64,000 nt of DNA, from assembly GCA_003344405.1 (NCBI GenBank), contig NOWV01000052.1:186001-250000 (forward strand). Reading direction: 5' to 3'. Source of the stretch: Trichoplax sp. H2. Its lineage: Eukaryota; Placozoa; Uniplacotomia; Trichoplacea. A program made the translations under genes and the position numbers. Below are positions 25,581-37,900 of the stretch, one piece after another; the stretch's first letter is position 1, and every line of letters starts with the position of its first letter. The notes beneath the pieces are model-generated. The model did no database searches, was not told the DNA's origin, and saw nothing but the letters and a program-made list of their open reading frames with translations.

Positions 25581-28500
25581 ATATCATTTATTGTTAATCA
25601 CTGCTACACTATGATCCATTTTCCATTTGCGATAGAAAATAATTAAAAGTATGTAATTCACATCTTATTATATTATGTACTCTGTATTTATGGATTTAAT
25701 ATAGACCTTTCCCTTTCATTTTAAAATATTATTAAAAGCATTATTGCTTCACTTTAAAGTTAGATGCGATATTTATACTAGCTGTAATATAGCTAAATAT
25801 CCCTTATTGCATAGAACAGGGATTGGATAATACCTACGACTAATCTTCTTCATTCTATCTCGATACTGTCAAGATTATTATAAATAGTACAATCACCATC
25901 ATGGTTGCTTTCATCCTTTTAGTACATGCATGACAGAAATGATCAGAATATTCATTGAAAAGTTAATATAGATGCTATCCATATCTGTCCTTACAAATGA
26001 ATTTAATTTGGACGTATTCCGTTAATTAATTTTTTCAATGAATGAAATTATTCCGGACAATTTTGCCTACTATTAACTACTCATGCAGTACAGATGATAG
26101 AAATGTATCCTCTCGTTTAATCTTGTACATCATTGACATTAGGAAGGTAACGTAAGATAGAATGACATAAATTGATCTTCTGAGGGAAGGTAGGGAGCAA
26201 ATCGGATATAGCCCTGATTAAAATTAGACTTTATTGTGATTTGATGCATGGATTGAATTTAATTACAATTTTTATGCTTACCATCTTCGATTAAAGCGCA
26301 TCTATTAGTCAAGACGAGATAGAAGACTATTTTAGGATAATATTTACTGGTGAATATTTTAGATTAAAAACTTTGTTGGCCCGACAGAATGGAATGAAGC
26401 CTTCAGCAGGAAAGCAGTATAAAGGAGAAAAGATTATGCCTTTTATTAGCACGTGAATAGTCTACATCTAGTATACCAATTTTATCCGATCATATAGAAT
26501 AGAACAAAATATCCAGGAAGATTAAAATCATCGTCTTGCCCCTTTTTAAAGTCACGCTTTACTAACACAATAATATAGCATTTTTCCCAAGCAAAGATCC
26601 ATCTTAAATATAAACTGATTACACTCAAATGGAATAATCTAGTGCTTTATTTGATATCAATTACAGACAAAAGAATATAACTTTATGCTGTACAAAAGAT
26701 CAATAATAACTTAAAATACAGTTGAAAATTTAAAAAATGTATCATTTCATCTGTATAAAAATAGAAATTAGCTAAACAAATGAATGTCTTTTCAATGACA
26801 GTAACTTAAAAATTAAAGTATTCTATGGTTAAGCCAAATTAAATCATATCATCGTGTCACACACCACTAGTGACAAAGTAGTCTACACACGCCAATCCTT
26901 GCGTAGAACGCCACTTACTAACTTAAAGAGGCGAGATTAGCTATATCACCAAATAATTCAGTTCCAATAACCGAATACTATGGTATAATAATAATTAGGA
27001 CGAGCTTACGCATCGTAACACATCGTTACCAGTTTTATACTATATCTTCGAAACATTATAGAAAAAAATTAGCCATTTAGCTGGCACGCAATAGTATACT
27101 AAAGTTGGTTCTATTCGATTAATTTGAAAAAAGGGTAAAAAATAATAAACCGTAGAATTTTTATTGCTGCCTAAAGTAATATTAGTTGATCAGTGTACCT
27201 TCAATTTACCGTAGCATTATATCTAGTCTAGAGTGCTCTAGTTAATATCAAGATTTAAGAGTCCATTTGGGCCGAGTCTTTCTTCCACAAAGCATATAAT
27301 AACTACCTATTTGAATATATGGATAGATCGCGCATATACCAATGTGGTGTTTTAATATCTGCATATTTTGTTACATAATATTCTACTTACACTATAGTTA
27401 ATTCACTTTTACCCCGAAAATAGACTCTGTTGCTATATCTAGATTGAAATATTTACTATCCATTTGTTTATAATAAATTTAGAGAATGACTTAAGAGCAT
27501 TACTTTTGCGTTAAAAATTTGCATTATCAATTCTGGGAGCAAGTTGGATTAAGTTGGCTGTTTCTCCGATCTATTCCTTCTTCCTGTTTTAACTTTAGAT
27601 TTTATTTCGTTCCTCCAAAGATGAGGAATACATTATACTTATATGTATTAGCGATGAAAGGGTAACTTATAATTACTAATTAAAGTATTTTTTTACTCTA
27701 TCAGTGAATTCTATACTATTCTTATAAATCAACAACATTATACTTTACATCAATCTACAGTATTGATGATTTATAAATACCTATATTCAAAATTTTTCTT
27801 CTCTCCCTCGATAGAAGAGGCAATAATGGAAAGATATTTTAAGCAGCAGTAAAAGGGTATCGTTATTGATGTCAAATGGCTTAACTTTCATTAGTTACTA
27901 TGCTTATTTCATGGTTATAATGCGGTAAACAATTATTACAAAGATACAATTGGGGTTGCTGTGAGGAAGATAGTCTTTGTTAGTAATAATCTGTGCTGGC
28001 AGTAAACTTGGATAGCTTGGAAGATTTCTTTTACACATTGCTTTTCCATCTTAAATCTTTTTTTATCATTCATAGCCTAATCAATTAAGATGAAGCAAAT
28101 TTAGGACTATCCGTGTCATGGTTTTACATAATATAATTCTTTATTTCAAGTTCATACTATTGGCAAAAGTGAAACAAATCTATTAATTTTCTTACTGCGA
28201 TAACATTCGAGTCGAAAGCATTCAATCTTGAAGAATTAATGCAATTAAGCCATTGAAAGAACTAACCCTATTTGTTCTTGGCTACAAACTTTTGATATAT
28301 AAAAATAGAATCATAACAGATTACTGAAAACGGGTCAAAAAATAATATTTACTTCTGCTTTCTCCCGTTACCGTGCTTCCTTGCTCCGCTATTATTTTCA
28401 TGAAACCCCTACCTTTAAAGCTGTGAATAAATAGCTATAGATGATGATAAATAGCGTATAACCAGTGTAAGCTAAAAAGAAAGTAAAGTTATTGTTAATT

Positions 28501-28640
28501 TAGTCAACTCTATAATACTCACAGATATAATATTAGCGATCATTTTGATGGAGTGAATTCATTTATTATTAACCATAATCATTTGAAATACACAAACTTG
28601 TAGTCATAATAGAACAAGTAAGGAGGAAAAAGGATAAACG
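25581..28640. other. Intergenic DNA, no gene recognised
   Basis: AT-rich, no recognisable gene. A slightly GC-richer patch at 26850-26945 contains GTCAC..GTGAC inverted bases (26856-26874), too small to call an RNA gene. Confidence 0.4.
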
Positions 28641-28660
28641 GGATGTTTACTGTTTACTTC

Positions 28661-28870
28661 TTATTCTTCGAATACAGTTACTTGTTTCCCTGGCGTTTTT
28701 CTTAACTTGCTAGCTTTAGAAACATCCTTGCTAGTGAGTATATAAAGATACATATGGGATAGGACTAGTACTTTATAACGTCGAGGAGAGAGAAGATCTT
28801 TGCTTATTTGGTTAATTCCTTGCTTCGTCAAAAACTGGTATAGATCAATAAGCAACGCATGTAAGACAAA
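28661..28870 (-). CDS. Candidate terminal exon of an unrecognised protein
   Basis: On the minus strand the frame is open for 64 codons from 28855 to a stop at 28661, and the open frame extends a few codons further upstream. The composition looks protein-like rather than AT-driven: a hydrophobic, helical first half with LIDLYQFL, then SPRRYKVLVLSHMYLYIL, then a basic stretch KASKLRKTPGKQ and an acidic end VFEE. AG acceptors with moderate pyrimidine tracts precede it (one just upstream of the FLTKQG segment). I do not recognise the family. A possible first exon lies 1.8 kb upstream on the same strand (30653-30720), but direct joining of the two breaks the frame, so a middle exon would be needed. 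It may also be a chance frame. Confidence 0.3.
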   Translation of the reverse strand, partial: FVLHALLIDLYQFLTKQGINQISKDLLSPRRYKVLVLSHMYLYILTSKDVSKASKLRKTPGKQVTVFEE

Positions 28871-28919
28871 TGATAACTTTTAGGAATAGACAGCCATGAT
28901 GACAGTATTTTACTCTCTT

Positions 28920-29825
28920 GAATATAAACATGATTGTTATTGAGGTCAGATTTTACAACGCCAGTTTTGAGATTATTTTGGGTAGAAAATAGCTAGCCCA
29001 TAAAGTTTGCACTTATTCTACTTTAGCTCAATAAATATCCATGATATACTGATATACGTCTACTTTAATAGCTAATTTCTATATGTTAGATTTGAATTGT
29101 CAATTTCGACATTATTAGAGTAGAAAGGCTAACCCATCACGTTTTCATTTTTTGTTTTAGCTTAACAATTGTCTATCCTGTAGGTGATATTTATCTTAAT
29201 GATCGTATCTGTGCATTCTATTTTAAATGTAAATTTTGGTATAATTTTACTTCATTAAGGCTACTGCACAAAATTTCCATTTTATTTTTGGCCGCAGAAA
29301 AGTATATGATATAGTCTTCTACTTTAATGGCAATATTTGCCTATTTTGAAATGTAAATTTGACATTATTTTACGTAAATAGCGGTTACCCTACCCCATCA
29401 AATTTCCAATCGATGTTTGGTTAAACCAATATTCACCTATTTTGACATGTAAATTGGATATTTTTTTGGCTTAAAATTGCAGCTACTCATCAAGTTTTGC
29501 TTTTACCTTTGGCTTCAGCAATATTCCACTATCTTAAAATTTATATTCGACATTTATTTTGTGTAAGTAGCTGTTACCCCTTTGAGTTTCCCTTTTTATT
29601 TTTAGCTCCAGCAATATTCGCCTGTTTAAAATGTAAATTTGATATTATTTTGAATCAATGGCAGCTAGCCCATCAAGGTTCCTTTTTATTTTTAGCTCAA
29701 GATATAGACATGATGTCGGTAACTACCCTTGCACGAATATCCCTCCAATTTTTGACAATAATTTTGAATAGTAAACGGATACCGTATAAAATTTTCAATT
29801 TAGTTTTAGCTCAAGACAGATACAG
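28920..29825. repeat. Diverged tandem array, unit about 88 bp, about ten copies
   Basis: The unit runs roughly: CAATATTCGCCTATTTTAAA, then ATGTAAATTTGATATTATTTT, then TAGCAGTTACCCCATCAAG, then TTTCC..TTTTATTTTTAGCTC. Copies are clearest from about 29330 to 29820 and fade towards 28920. The 110-codon open frame at 29497-29829 on the + strand lies wholly inside the array and is explained by the repeat (it repeats a FLFLAPAIFACLK-like phrase), so I do not call it a gene. Confidence 0.75.
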
Positions 29826-29829
29826 ATAG

Positions 29830-30650
29830 ACATCCATTACGTGCAAGCCTACCGCTACAATAAGATTTATAGGTTAGGCTAGTGGATTCATAAATAAAAT
29901 AGTTGGCAAGAAATTCTCATGGGATCGACAGTGATAGAAGTGAAGGAAATGCTTAGGTTACTCCATGTTGATCCTTTTTAAATTGGATTTTAGCCTGTTC
30001 TATACGGCTAATCCTATATGCATATTTCGGGGTAGTTGTTCTCGTGGTGTGCAATGCTTTCTTAACTCTATTTTAGTCTATCCATTTGAGTCCAATTAAT
30101 TGATGGCAAAAGTTTGGAGAGCTTCTTCTCTGTTTACTTGACTAGTGGTATCCGCACACTCCTATCGGACTGAGTGGAAAATAGTTAAGTAATCAAAACT
30201 GAAATTGAATGAAATTTTCCAAGGTTAATGTGACATATTGATTAATTAGTGGTAAAGGATAGGCGTAAAATACACTCTACTGTCTACCCATGAATAGGTT
30301 TGAAACATATTTTACGCTAGGAGATCTATTTACTACTGTATTTTAAAACAATATTTCCATCATTTATTGATTGCTACGATAGAGATTCAATTCAAATCAG
30401 CCTCAATGATTGGGTGGGGAAAATAGTAGAGTCTAAAAAATAAACAAATTCCTATTTCTTTTCTACCCAGTATATGGAAGGGAAAAAATTGAAATAGAGA
30501 GAAAAAAACAATGTCTTCTGATGGACTTTGTTATAATCGTATTCTATTATAGCAATCAAATAGAAAATAAAAAATTGAACTGAATTCATAGTTTAAGCAG
30601 AACAATTCGCTTTGAAAATTCATGTTTAAAGTAGACATTATCCATTCAAT
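29830..30650. other. Intergenic DNA between repeat array and candidate exon
   Basis: No gene recognised. If the minus-strand exons at 30653-30720 and 28661-28870 belong to one gene, this would be intron with an unfound middle exon; short open pieces near 30100-30170 on the minus strand did not join in phase. Confidence 0.35.
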
Positions 30651-30652
30651 AC

Positions 30653-30720
30653 CTATGGAAAATGTTGGCGGTCGAAATTAGTCGCCATTGGCGATGTTCT
30701 GCTGTTGCGAGCTTGTCCAT
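30653..30720 (-). CDS. Candidate first coding exon, unrecognised protein
   Basis: The minus strand reads ATG in a purine-rich context (AAAAATGG) at 30720-30718, then 21 more codons, MDKLATAEH followed by RQWRLISTANIFH, ending with AG at an AG|GTATTG donor. GC content here is about half, far above the surroundings, and CpG is frequent, which suggests selection or a promoter-proximal site. The plus strand of the same bases has an ATTGG (inverted CCAAT) at 30687-30691. No family was recognised and no downstream exon in phase was proven, so this could equally be a small CpG-rich regulatory patch. Confidence 0.25.
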
Positions 30721-30852
30721 TTTTTGCTTATCATGATAGCATTACTCTATCTATAATCCAGGCAATATTATTTCTATCCCATTGACTAAATTTCCAAATA
30801 AGATATTGTTACCAACGCTATTTCTATCGATTACTTTCCTCCCCTTTCCTTC

Positions 30853-30869
30853 TATCCCATCGTGGGATA
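30853..30869. other. Perfect 7-bp inverted repeat (TATCCCA/TGGGATA)
   Basis: TATCCCA, a TCG loop, then TGGGATA: a short perfect hairpin. It is not followed by anything I recognise; possibly chance. Confidence 0.4.
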
Positions 30870-32205
30870 AAATCGTTCTTGAAAAATGGTTTATGACTGG
30901 CTGCAGTCAGTAAGGATTTAGATATACTTTACAGCAATTGAATTATATCACCATGACGAAGAAAATGGTGCATCCTAATAGAACATGAAGTTAATCGATT
31001 TACGCAAGATTCTCATGGTTGTATCTACATAGAATACAATTAGAGTAACATTAATTATGCTGCTATATTGAATATTTCATGCATCAATTATTCTGTTAGA
31101 ATTTATTGGTTGTTTTGCTACGATAGCCGGATAATTTATTATTTGTATATTGTCTCTATAATTTGTCTCTTCTTATATAATCATCATGTAAAAATATCAA
31201 TTTACATCTGATAAAAAAAGCTTTTCAACTCCATTGAGTGGGATTTTCCTTCCCCTTTAAAAAACCATGACTGTTATACGATGGTCATTAGCTAAGTAAA
31301 ATATTGTGTCATGAATCATTGGTGGATTATTGCACCATCATTGAGTGGGCTGACTGACAGGACTTGAAAATATTAACTAGGTGATAAATAATGATTGATT
31401 GATCTTACTAATACCTGATCATTCAACATTTCTACCCTTATTTTAAGTCTCAAGATTTAGTTTGGGTTTAAATGGATAACAACAGAAACAGGGATGGAGC
31501 GACAGGATTTTTTGAATACAAATGTTAGCTAGGTCATGAATTATTCAATTCCTTGACTAATACCTAATCTATCAAGATTATTTTCATGGTATCATTGGAT
31601 TATTGAGTTGGTTAAAGTGAATGCCAAAGAATAATTAATTCAACAAGCATCTTTATACCATAGAGTAGATTTATCGATGAATAGGATGATCTTGTACTTG
31701 AATAGTAGGAGAAAAATACAATTTAAAAACAAAGATACAATCGTCAATACCATCCAGATCTGCTCCATATTTATAATGATCTTTTTTCAGCTATTTATTG
31801 TTGCTTTTATTGATGTATATAGACATGGTAAGAAATAGTGGATAGCTGATTATAATTATCATCTTTTAACAAATATCATTATTGACATAAAAAATTGTCT
31901 GCCATACGGACTGTCATGGTGTTATGATTTGGATGTCAATATGATCTCTTGACGAAGATAGAATTTGGCAATTTCACTCTTCCATCAAAAAAGTGGAAGA
32001 CTATTTGCAATAACACTAGAATGCTAGGAGATATTTTCCATCTTGAGGGTGATTATCAACGTCATTAAACTTAATCAATCGCTGAAGATAGGGATCAAGA
32101 TACCGCTAGATGGATAGATGAGGGATGATGGCTCTATTTTGAGTGCTAAAAATCGTGATAGAATAGCGTAGGAAATTCAAAATAATAAATGGTAAAAAAT
32201 GTTAT
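30870..32205. other. Intergenic DNA, no gene recognised
   Basis: AT-rich, no open frames of note and no recognisable repeat. Confidence 0.4.
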
Positions 32206-32930
32206 CGTAATCTTTCATTCTTATGTAGTAGGATAGGAGTAGAAGAATTGATTTTCGGTTTGCTTGTACAATTATGGTAGGATAGGATACCCAATTAGAA
32301 GATCAACTTGATAAATTAGGAAAGCTTGTTCAGTATCTCTCATCAAGTAGGGAGTTGAAGGAAGAATATCTTCTCATGCTTAAACATTTCTTTTCGATTA
32401 AGGCATTGATAGGAGAATCAGATTCCCTTCTTCAGATTCCCCTGCAATAACTATTGATAAGTTGTAAACATGAAAGATAATTTCTCATCCTGTAGCATAG
32501 AACTGAAAGAATTTATTTTTGTTTCTAGCTTACTTAAACATCTCCTATCGAGTAAGGCATTGATAAGAGAATCAGATTCCCTTGCAATAACTATTGATAA
32601 GTAGTAAACATTAAAGACAATTTCTCATGTAGTAGAATAGGAGTAAAAGAATTTAATTTATTTGCATACTGTATAGCTAGCTCGACCTCGCCCTATCGAA
32701 TACGTCGTTGATAGGCGAATAGATTCTCACACAATTATAATATTAGACCATTAATAAATTGTTAAACACTAAAGAATATTTCTCATCCAGTAGAATGAAC
32801 GTGAAAGAATTGATTTTTATTTTACTCATTCAATCATGACCAGATAGAATAAAACCTTTTAGCTTGTTCACTATCGATCAAGTAGAACGTTGATGGAAGA
32901 ATATGTTCCGTCATGACCATGTTCAAAAGA
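32206..32930. repeat. Diverged tandem array, unit about 150-180 bp, four to five copies
   Basis: Shared blocks are GCATTGATAGGAGAATCAGATTC (near 32402 and 32551, with weaker forms near 32703 and 32887), CAATAACTATTGATAAGT.GTAAACAT.AAAGA.AATTTCTCAT, and GTAGAATAGGAGTAAAAGAATT. Two neighbouring copies (about 32395-32545 and 32546-32700) are clearly alike; the others are decayed. Non-coding. Confidence 0.75.
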
Positions 32931-34600
32931 TACGGAGGCTAATAATCAATCATTGCATACTATTTTTTATTAATTGCCATTCTTATCTTAGCCTATTTAA
33001 TATTGGTGTAGTAGAATCTTGATCGAATTTGATGTACTTCTATTTATCGAGGTATTACCCTATACTAAATTGACACAATAAATCCATTCTTAGCTAAGCC
33101 TAGGTAATATTAATGGAATAGAATTTAGACAGAGCTCTATATACTCCTATTTGTCAAGGTATACACTAGATCGATAAGCTTATCAATCCTTAAGCTGGAA
33201 ATTAATCATGCCTTCACAAGTAGACTCAATCAATCAATCCAACATCTCTTTGGGAACCAACTCCAATTTCTATTACTTTTATTAAATAAGCTGTCATCAT
33301 TATAATTATTGACAGTTGGTAAAGTCAAATAGGATCTTCCTTGTATGTTATGATCATTGTAGCTAAATAAATGGAATCCTGATTCATATAGTCGATATAG
33401 TATAGTTTTAGCTTGGAATAACGAAGATAAATCCGTTACTATCAAGAAAAAACAAAACTATATTAGCTGTATGATGATGGCTATTCCTTCATCATCACTT
33501 TGTCCAGCTTACGTCAATTGATTAACTATGAACTAATGACGATCAAAAGTAATTTATTGCAACATTGGGATGATCGAGTAAAAGACATTATTCAATCTTA
33601 AGCGTTTGTTATTTATAGGTAGTAAGTTGATCGTATTCAATGATTACATCGACCAGTTTATTTCTTTCATATCGAGTTGTTTTTACCCTAATAGACATAA
33701 ACGTTGAGTATAACATGCCTATACATTAACTGATGATTTTAATTGAAACAATAACGTTCAAGAAGAATATTTTATTGTCATCCATGACAGTTAAATCATC
33801 AAGATAGGCAGTTATTGGATCGATGTTGTCAATGTGGTAGAAGAAAGGATAAGCGAAGAAAAAGAGAGAAAAAAAGACTGATCTTCTACTTTTATAATAA
33901 GACGATGGTGATGATGAAAATAAAAGTGATTTTACCATTTCCAATTAATCATCATCATGACAATAACATAGTATAAACACTATGGATACAATCAACAAAA
34001 AAATGGAAAAAAATCCAATCGACTGCGTCATTGGGTGGAAATCTTGCAATCTCCCAGTCTATAACTAAAGACAATCTTTTCAATAGTTGATTTTTTCATT
34101 CTTGTTTAATTAGGTCATTTTTTTATTTTACTTTGTCTCCTATTTGTTTTTTATTCTCTTGGCTTGAATTATTTTTCTAAACTCTTACGTCTTTGTTGAC
34201 GTTGCAAAAATAATTTTATTTGTAAATGACTACTCAAGCTTACGTCAATAAAACGGGATTCTATTTGAAATAGGGACCAGCTGGATAGAGGTTATAGTTT
34301 TCACCTTGGTATTATCCATTCTTCCATTCTATTTTGTCTTCTGATTCTATAGAATACACCCAATTTAGAATAGTTCAATTTTTTTTCTTATTGGATAGGC
34401 AGTAATTGTTGCTGCACTCATTCGTTTTGTCCAATTGACTTTTAATACTACGACAACTCAAATTGATTTTAATGTAATTGAATAACATCAAAGTTATCGG
34501 GGAGAAAATAACATCTACTATTTCTCCTGACTTGGATGGATGATTTTGAACCAATGTAATCCTATCTATCTCTTAATCTTTCCTACTATTCTATTATTAG
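32931..34600. other. Region upstream of HDAC exon A; expected promoter or 5' exon
   Basis: The first HDAC exon I can place starts at 34601 and needs an upstream exon that ends with one spare base, so promoter and start codon probably lie here or further upstream. Around 34024-34036 a TGCGTCATTGG stretch combines a bZIP-like site with an inverted CCAAT box, a possible promoter element. I could not identify the first exon. Open frames on the minus strand (33230-33445, 33726-33944) look like chance. Confidence 0.35.
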
Positions 34601-34966
34601 ATGTTAGTACGCCATCCAATCTACCTATCGATCCAGCCAATTTAGGTATGACAACCATGCAGGTAAATCATGATACAGCGAGTTCATCGCTTCAACGTGA
34701 ATTAATGGCTATGCAACAGCAACGACATCAATTAGAGCAACAAAAATTACAGCAACAACTTCCACTTAGTCATCAACAGCAACCACCACCCACTGGACAA
34801 CATACTATTTTACCCTTATTTCCACCGGCAACAGCAACAGCTGCCCAACTTTTATATCGTAAACGTAATCAACACTTAGACCATATCCAATTGCCACGAC
34901 AACAATCTTTGCCGGCATCCCTTGAGCAACATTCGCCATTAGATCGATTTCCAGATTCACAGCGAG
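34601..34966 (+). other. HDAC exon A: N-terminal glutamine-rich segment
   Basis: Acceptor TTATTAG at 34594-34600 follows a strong pyrimidine tract. Encodes residues 1-122, including [11 protein letters not shown] and a Q-rich helix that in vertebrate class IIa enzymes forms a coiled-coil oligomer. The open frame runs upstream to an ATG at 34540, but those 20 codons are hydrophobic and coincide with the pyrimidine tract, so I treat them as intron. Confidence 0.75.
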
Positions 34967-37900
34967 GTAAAAGAGTAATCTAATAGTATATTCTATCCTT
35001 TTATGATTGATTCATCTACTTTTCAAGAAGTAATTGCAACTTTATCATCCCGTAAGAATCATAAATTAGTTGAATAGTTGAAGTTCAATTCGAGTAGGTT
35101 GAGAAATAGATTGAATAATTGCATACTTCCAAGTATTAAGATAGCTCTCTTTCCTACCTCTTCTCCCCCAAATTGTAAGCGATCATAATGATTCTGTCGC
35201 TAGAGCCTATTATACAAATAGAGTAGTCTAGCTACAACCTCATGGTAAAATAGTATTTGAATTCGTGCTTAATAGGCTACCAATAGGGTAGTGTTGAACT
35301 ATCATGGCTTATACCAATAAAGTGTTGTTATTTTAGCGATTAGAGTAGACAAGTATTAATCATCAATAGACTTTATAATTTCTTCTTCTTTAAATTCGAC
35401 TCCAATCGTCATCATACTGGTGACTTGAGCTACGAATTAATAAATAAATGATGATTAGAAATAGTTATATTAATGAGTAATCTAAACTGATTATCTCGTA
35501 ATTACACTCATTATATCTATTAAGACATTGATTGTAGTCTAGTAATTACTTATGTTGATCTATTCTTGATTGAAATAGAGTAATGCTATGTAGATTTACT
35601 AGAGCTAGATCTATTCTTGATTGAAATAAAGTACTGCTATGCAGATTTACTTAGGTTGATCTATTCTTGATTGGAATGGAATACTGCTATGTAGATTTAC
35701 TTAGGTTGATCTATTCTTGATTAAAATTGAATGCTAACGTATAAATTTACCTAAGCTAACCTGTTCTTGATTGAAATAGAATGCTAATATGTAGATTTAC
35801 TTTGATTAATCTATTGTTGGATTGAAATAGAACGCTGACGTCGGCATGTAGATTTACTTAGGTTGATTTATTCTTGATTGGAATAGAATGCTGATATAAA
35901 CATGTAGATCTGCTTGGATCAATCTTCTTTAAATACTGATGACATGTAGACTTTTACTTAACTTGATCTGTCCTTAGTTAAATACAAGTAGAATGCCCGC
36001 ATATATACAGAGATTTATTTACTATACGTTGATCTATTCTCGTTGGGAATAGAGTGTTTGTATAGACGTACAGGTTTACTTATGTTGATCTATCCTTGAT
36101 CGAAATACTAGCAAAATGTCTACGTAGATATGGAGATTTACTTCCTGCGTGTTGATCCATTCTTGACCGAAACAGAATTTTTACATAGATATATAGCTTT
36201 AATAATGTTGTCTTGCCTTGATTGAAATAGAATACTTACATAGATATGTTAATTTTACTTACGTTGATCTATTCTTGCTTAAAATAGAATGCTTAAAATA
36301 GAATAATTACATAGATGAGTAGTTTTACTAATGTTGGCTATACTTGATTGAAATAGAATACCAAATTAGATACATAGATTTTACTTATATTGATCTATTC
36401 TCGATTAAAATAGAATCTTTACATATATATAGATATTGATTTATGTTGTCTTGCCTTGATTGAAATAGAATACTTAAATTTGATATGTAGATTTTAATTA
36501 TGTCGATTTATTCTCGATTAAAATAGATTGCTTAAATAGATGTAGACATTGACTTATATTAGCTATACTTGATTGGAATAGATATGTAGAATTAACTTAG
36601 AGAGATCTATTCTTGATTGAAAAGGAATGTTTACATCGATATCTTCATTGACTAACTTCAGCTATCCTTGATTGAAATAGAACGCTTAATTACATACGTA
36701 GATTTTACTTATAGTGATCTATACTCGATTGCAATAAAATGATTACATACATTTATACTTTGACTTATATTAGATATATTGGATTGAATTAGAATGCTAA
36801 AATACGCTTGCAGATTTAACAATGTTGATCTATTCTTTATCGAAATATCCTTCATCCGTAAACACATAGATATTCCTATACAATTAGAGTAGTGTCGATA
36901 CTCTGAGACATAGAAATTGATGGGAAAATATGGCTATGTTATTAACCATAAATTGAATTATTGACCCTTCTAGATGGCCATAAAGATGTTAAACAACGAT
37001 TACAAGAATTTGTATTAAATAAACAGCAAAGCATGTCTTCAGGTAGTACACCATCAACACCAACTAAATCGGATCATTTCCAGCCTAGCATATTCTCGCC
37101 AGCTCAGGAAATTGAACGAGAAAGTCGAGAAGCAAATGCAAAAAGACCAACTCAAGGGGAACGAGAATTAACCAAGAGAGCATTACGGGATCCTTTCCCT
37201 TTGCGTAAAACAAGTAAGTACATGCATTGAAAAGGTTCATTCAACTCCCTTCATTTCTATTTTTAATTAATTTTCTCCCTTACTTTGTTAACCATCGTAA
37301 ATATTAATTAACAATGACAGTTGAATGTCATTAACATCGTTTGGTATTTCAATTTTATTGCTACCACTTGAATGGTAACTTTAGTGTCGGAACCCGATGT
37401 GCAAAATATGAAAATGAAATCAAAGATGAAATCCCAATTGACTCGATGCTATCGTAAAACGCCTATAGGAAGTCCAGCTAGTCGTCGTCGTGATATGTTT
37501 CGATCTACTCATTGTCGATCTTATAGTAGTAGTAATGAAGATGTAAATTATGAACCTCGTCGAAGACATTATCAATCATTTGAAGGTATAGTAACATTCT
37601 CATACTGAAATAAGTTCTCTAAATCAGTCCATCAGTAGGAAAGCTGTTGTTTAATCCTGATTTACGTTCGTTAAAAAACAATTTAAACTCTTCATTTTAA
37701 GTCTACAAGTTTAATATCAGATCTCAAGTTTAGAACTACATATTTTTTATATCAAAACTTTTCCTTTTGACCTAAAACGCGTCAAGTCGTTGTTTTCTTT
37801 TTCATGGCAGTGATTGTATAGGCATCTATTAACTAATTAACTTGATAATTAAATCTCCGCTTCAGTATTTGGATTTTGCAATTAATTCATCAGATAGCTA

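Noticed and set aside
26856-26874. GTCAC...GTGAC inverted repeat considered as an RNA hairpin
   Set aside because: Five base pairs only; no cloverleaf, box motifs or promoter elements for a small RNA.
29497-29829. 110-codon open frame on the + strand
   Set aside because: Lies wholly inside the 88-bp tandem array and repeats the same translated phrase.
34540-34600. In-frame ATG upstream of HDAC exon A as the start codon
   Set aside because: The 20 codons coincide with the pyrimidine tract and AG acceptor before 34601, and give a hydrophobic stretch alien to class IIa N-termini. It remains possible only if no upstream exon exists.
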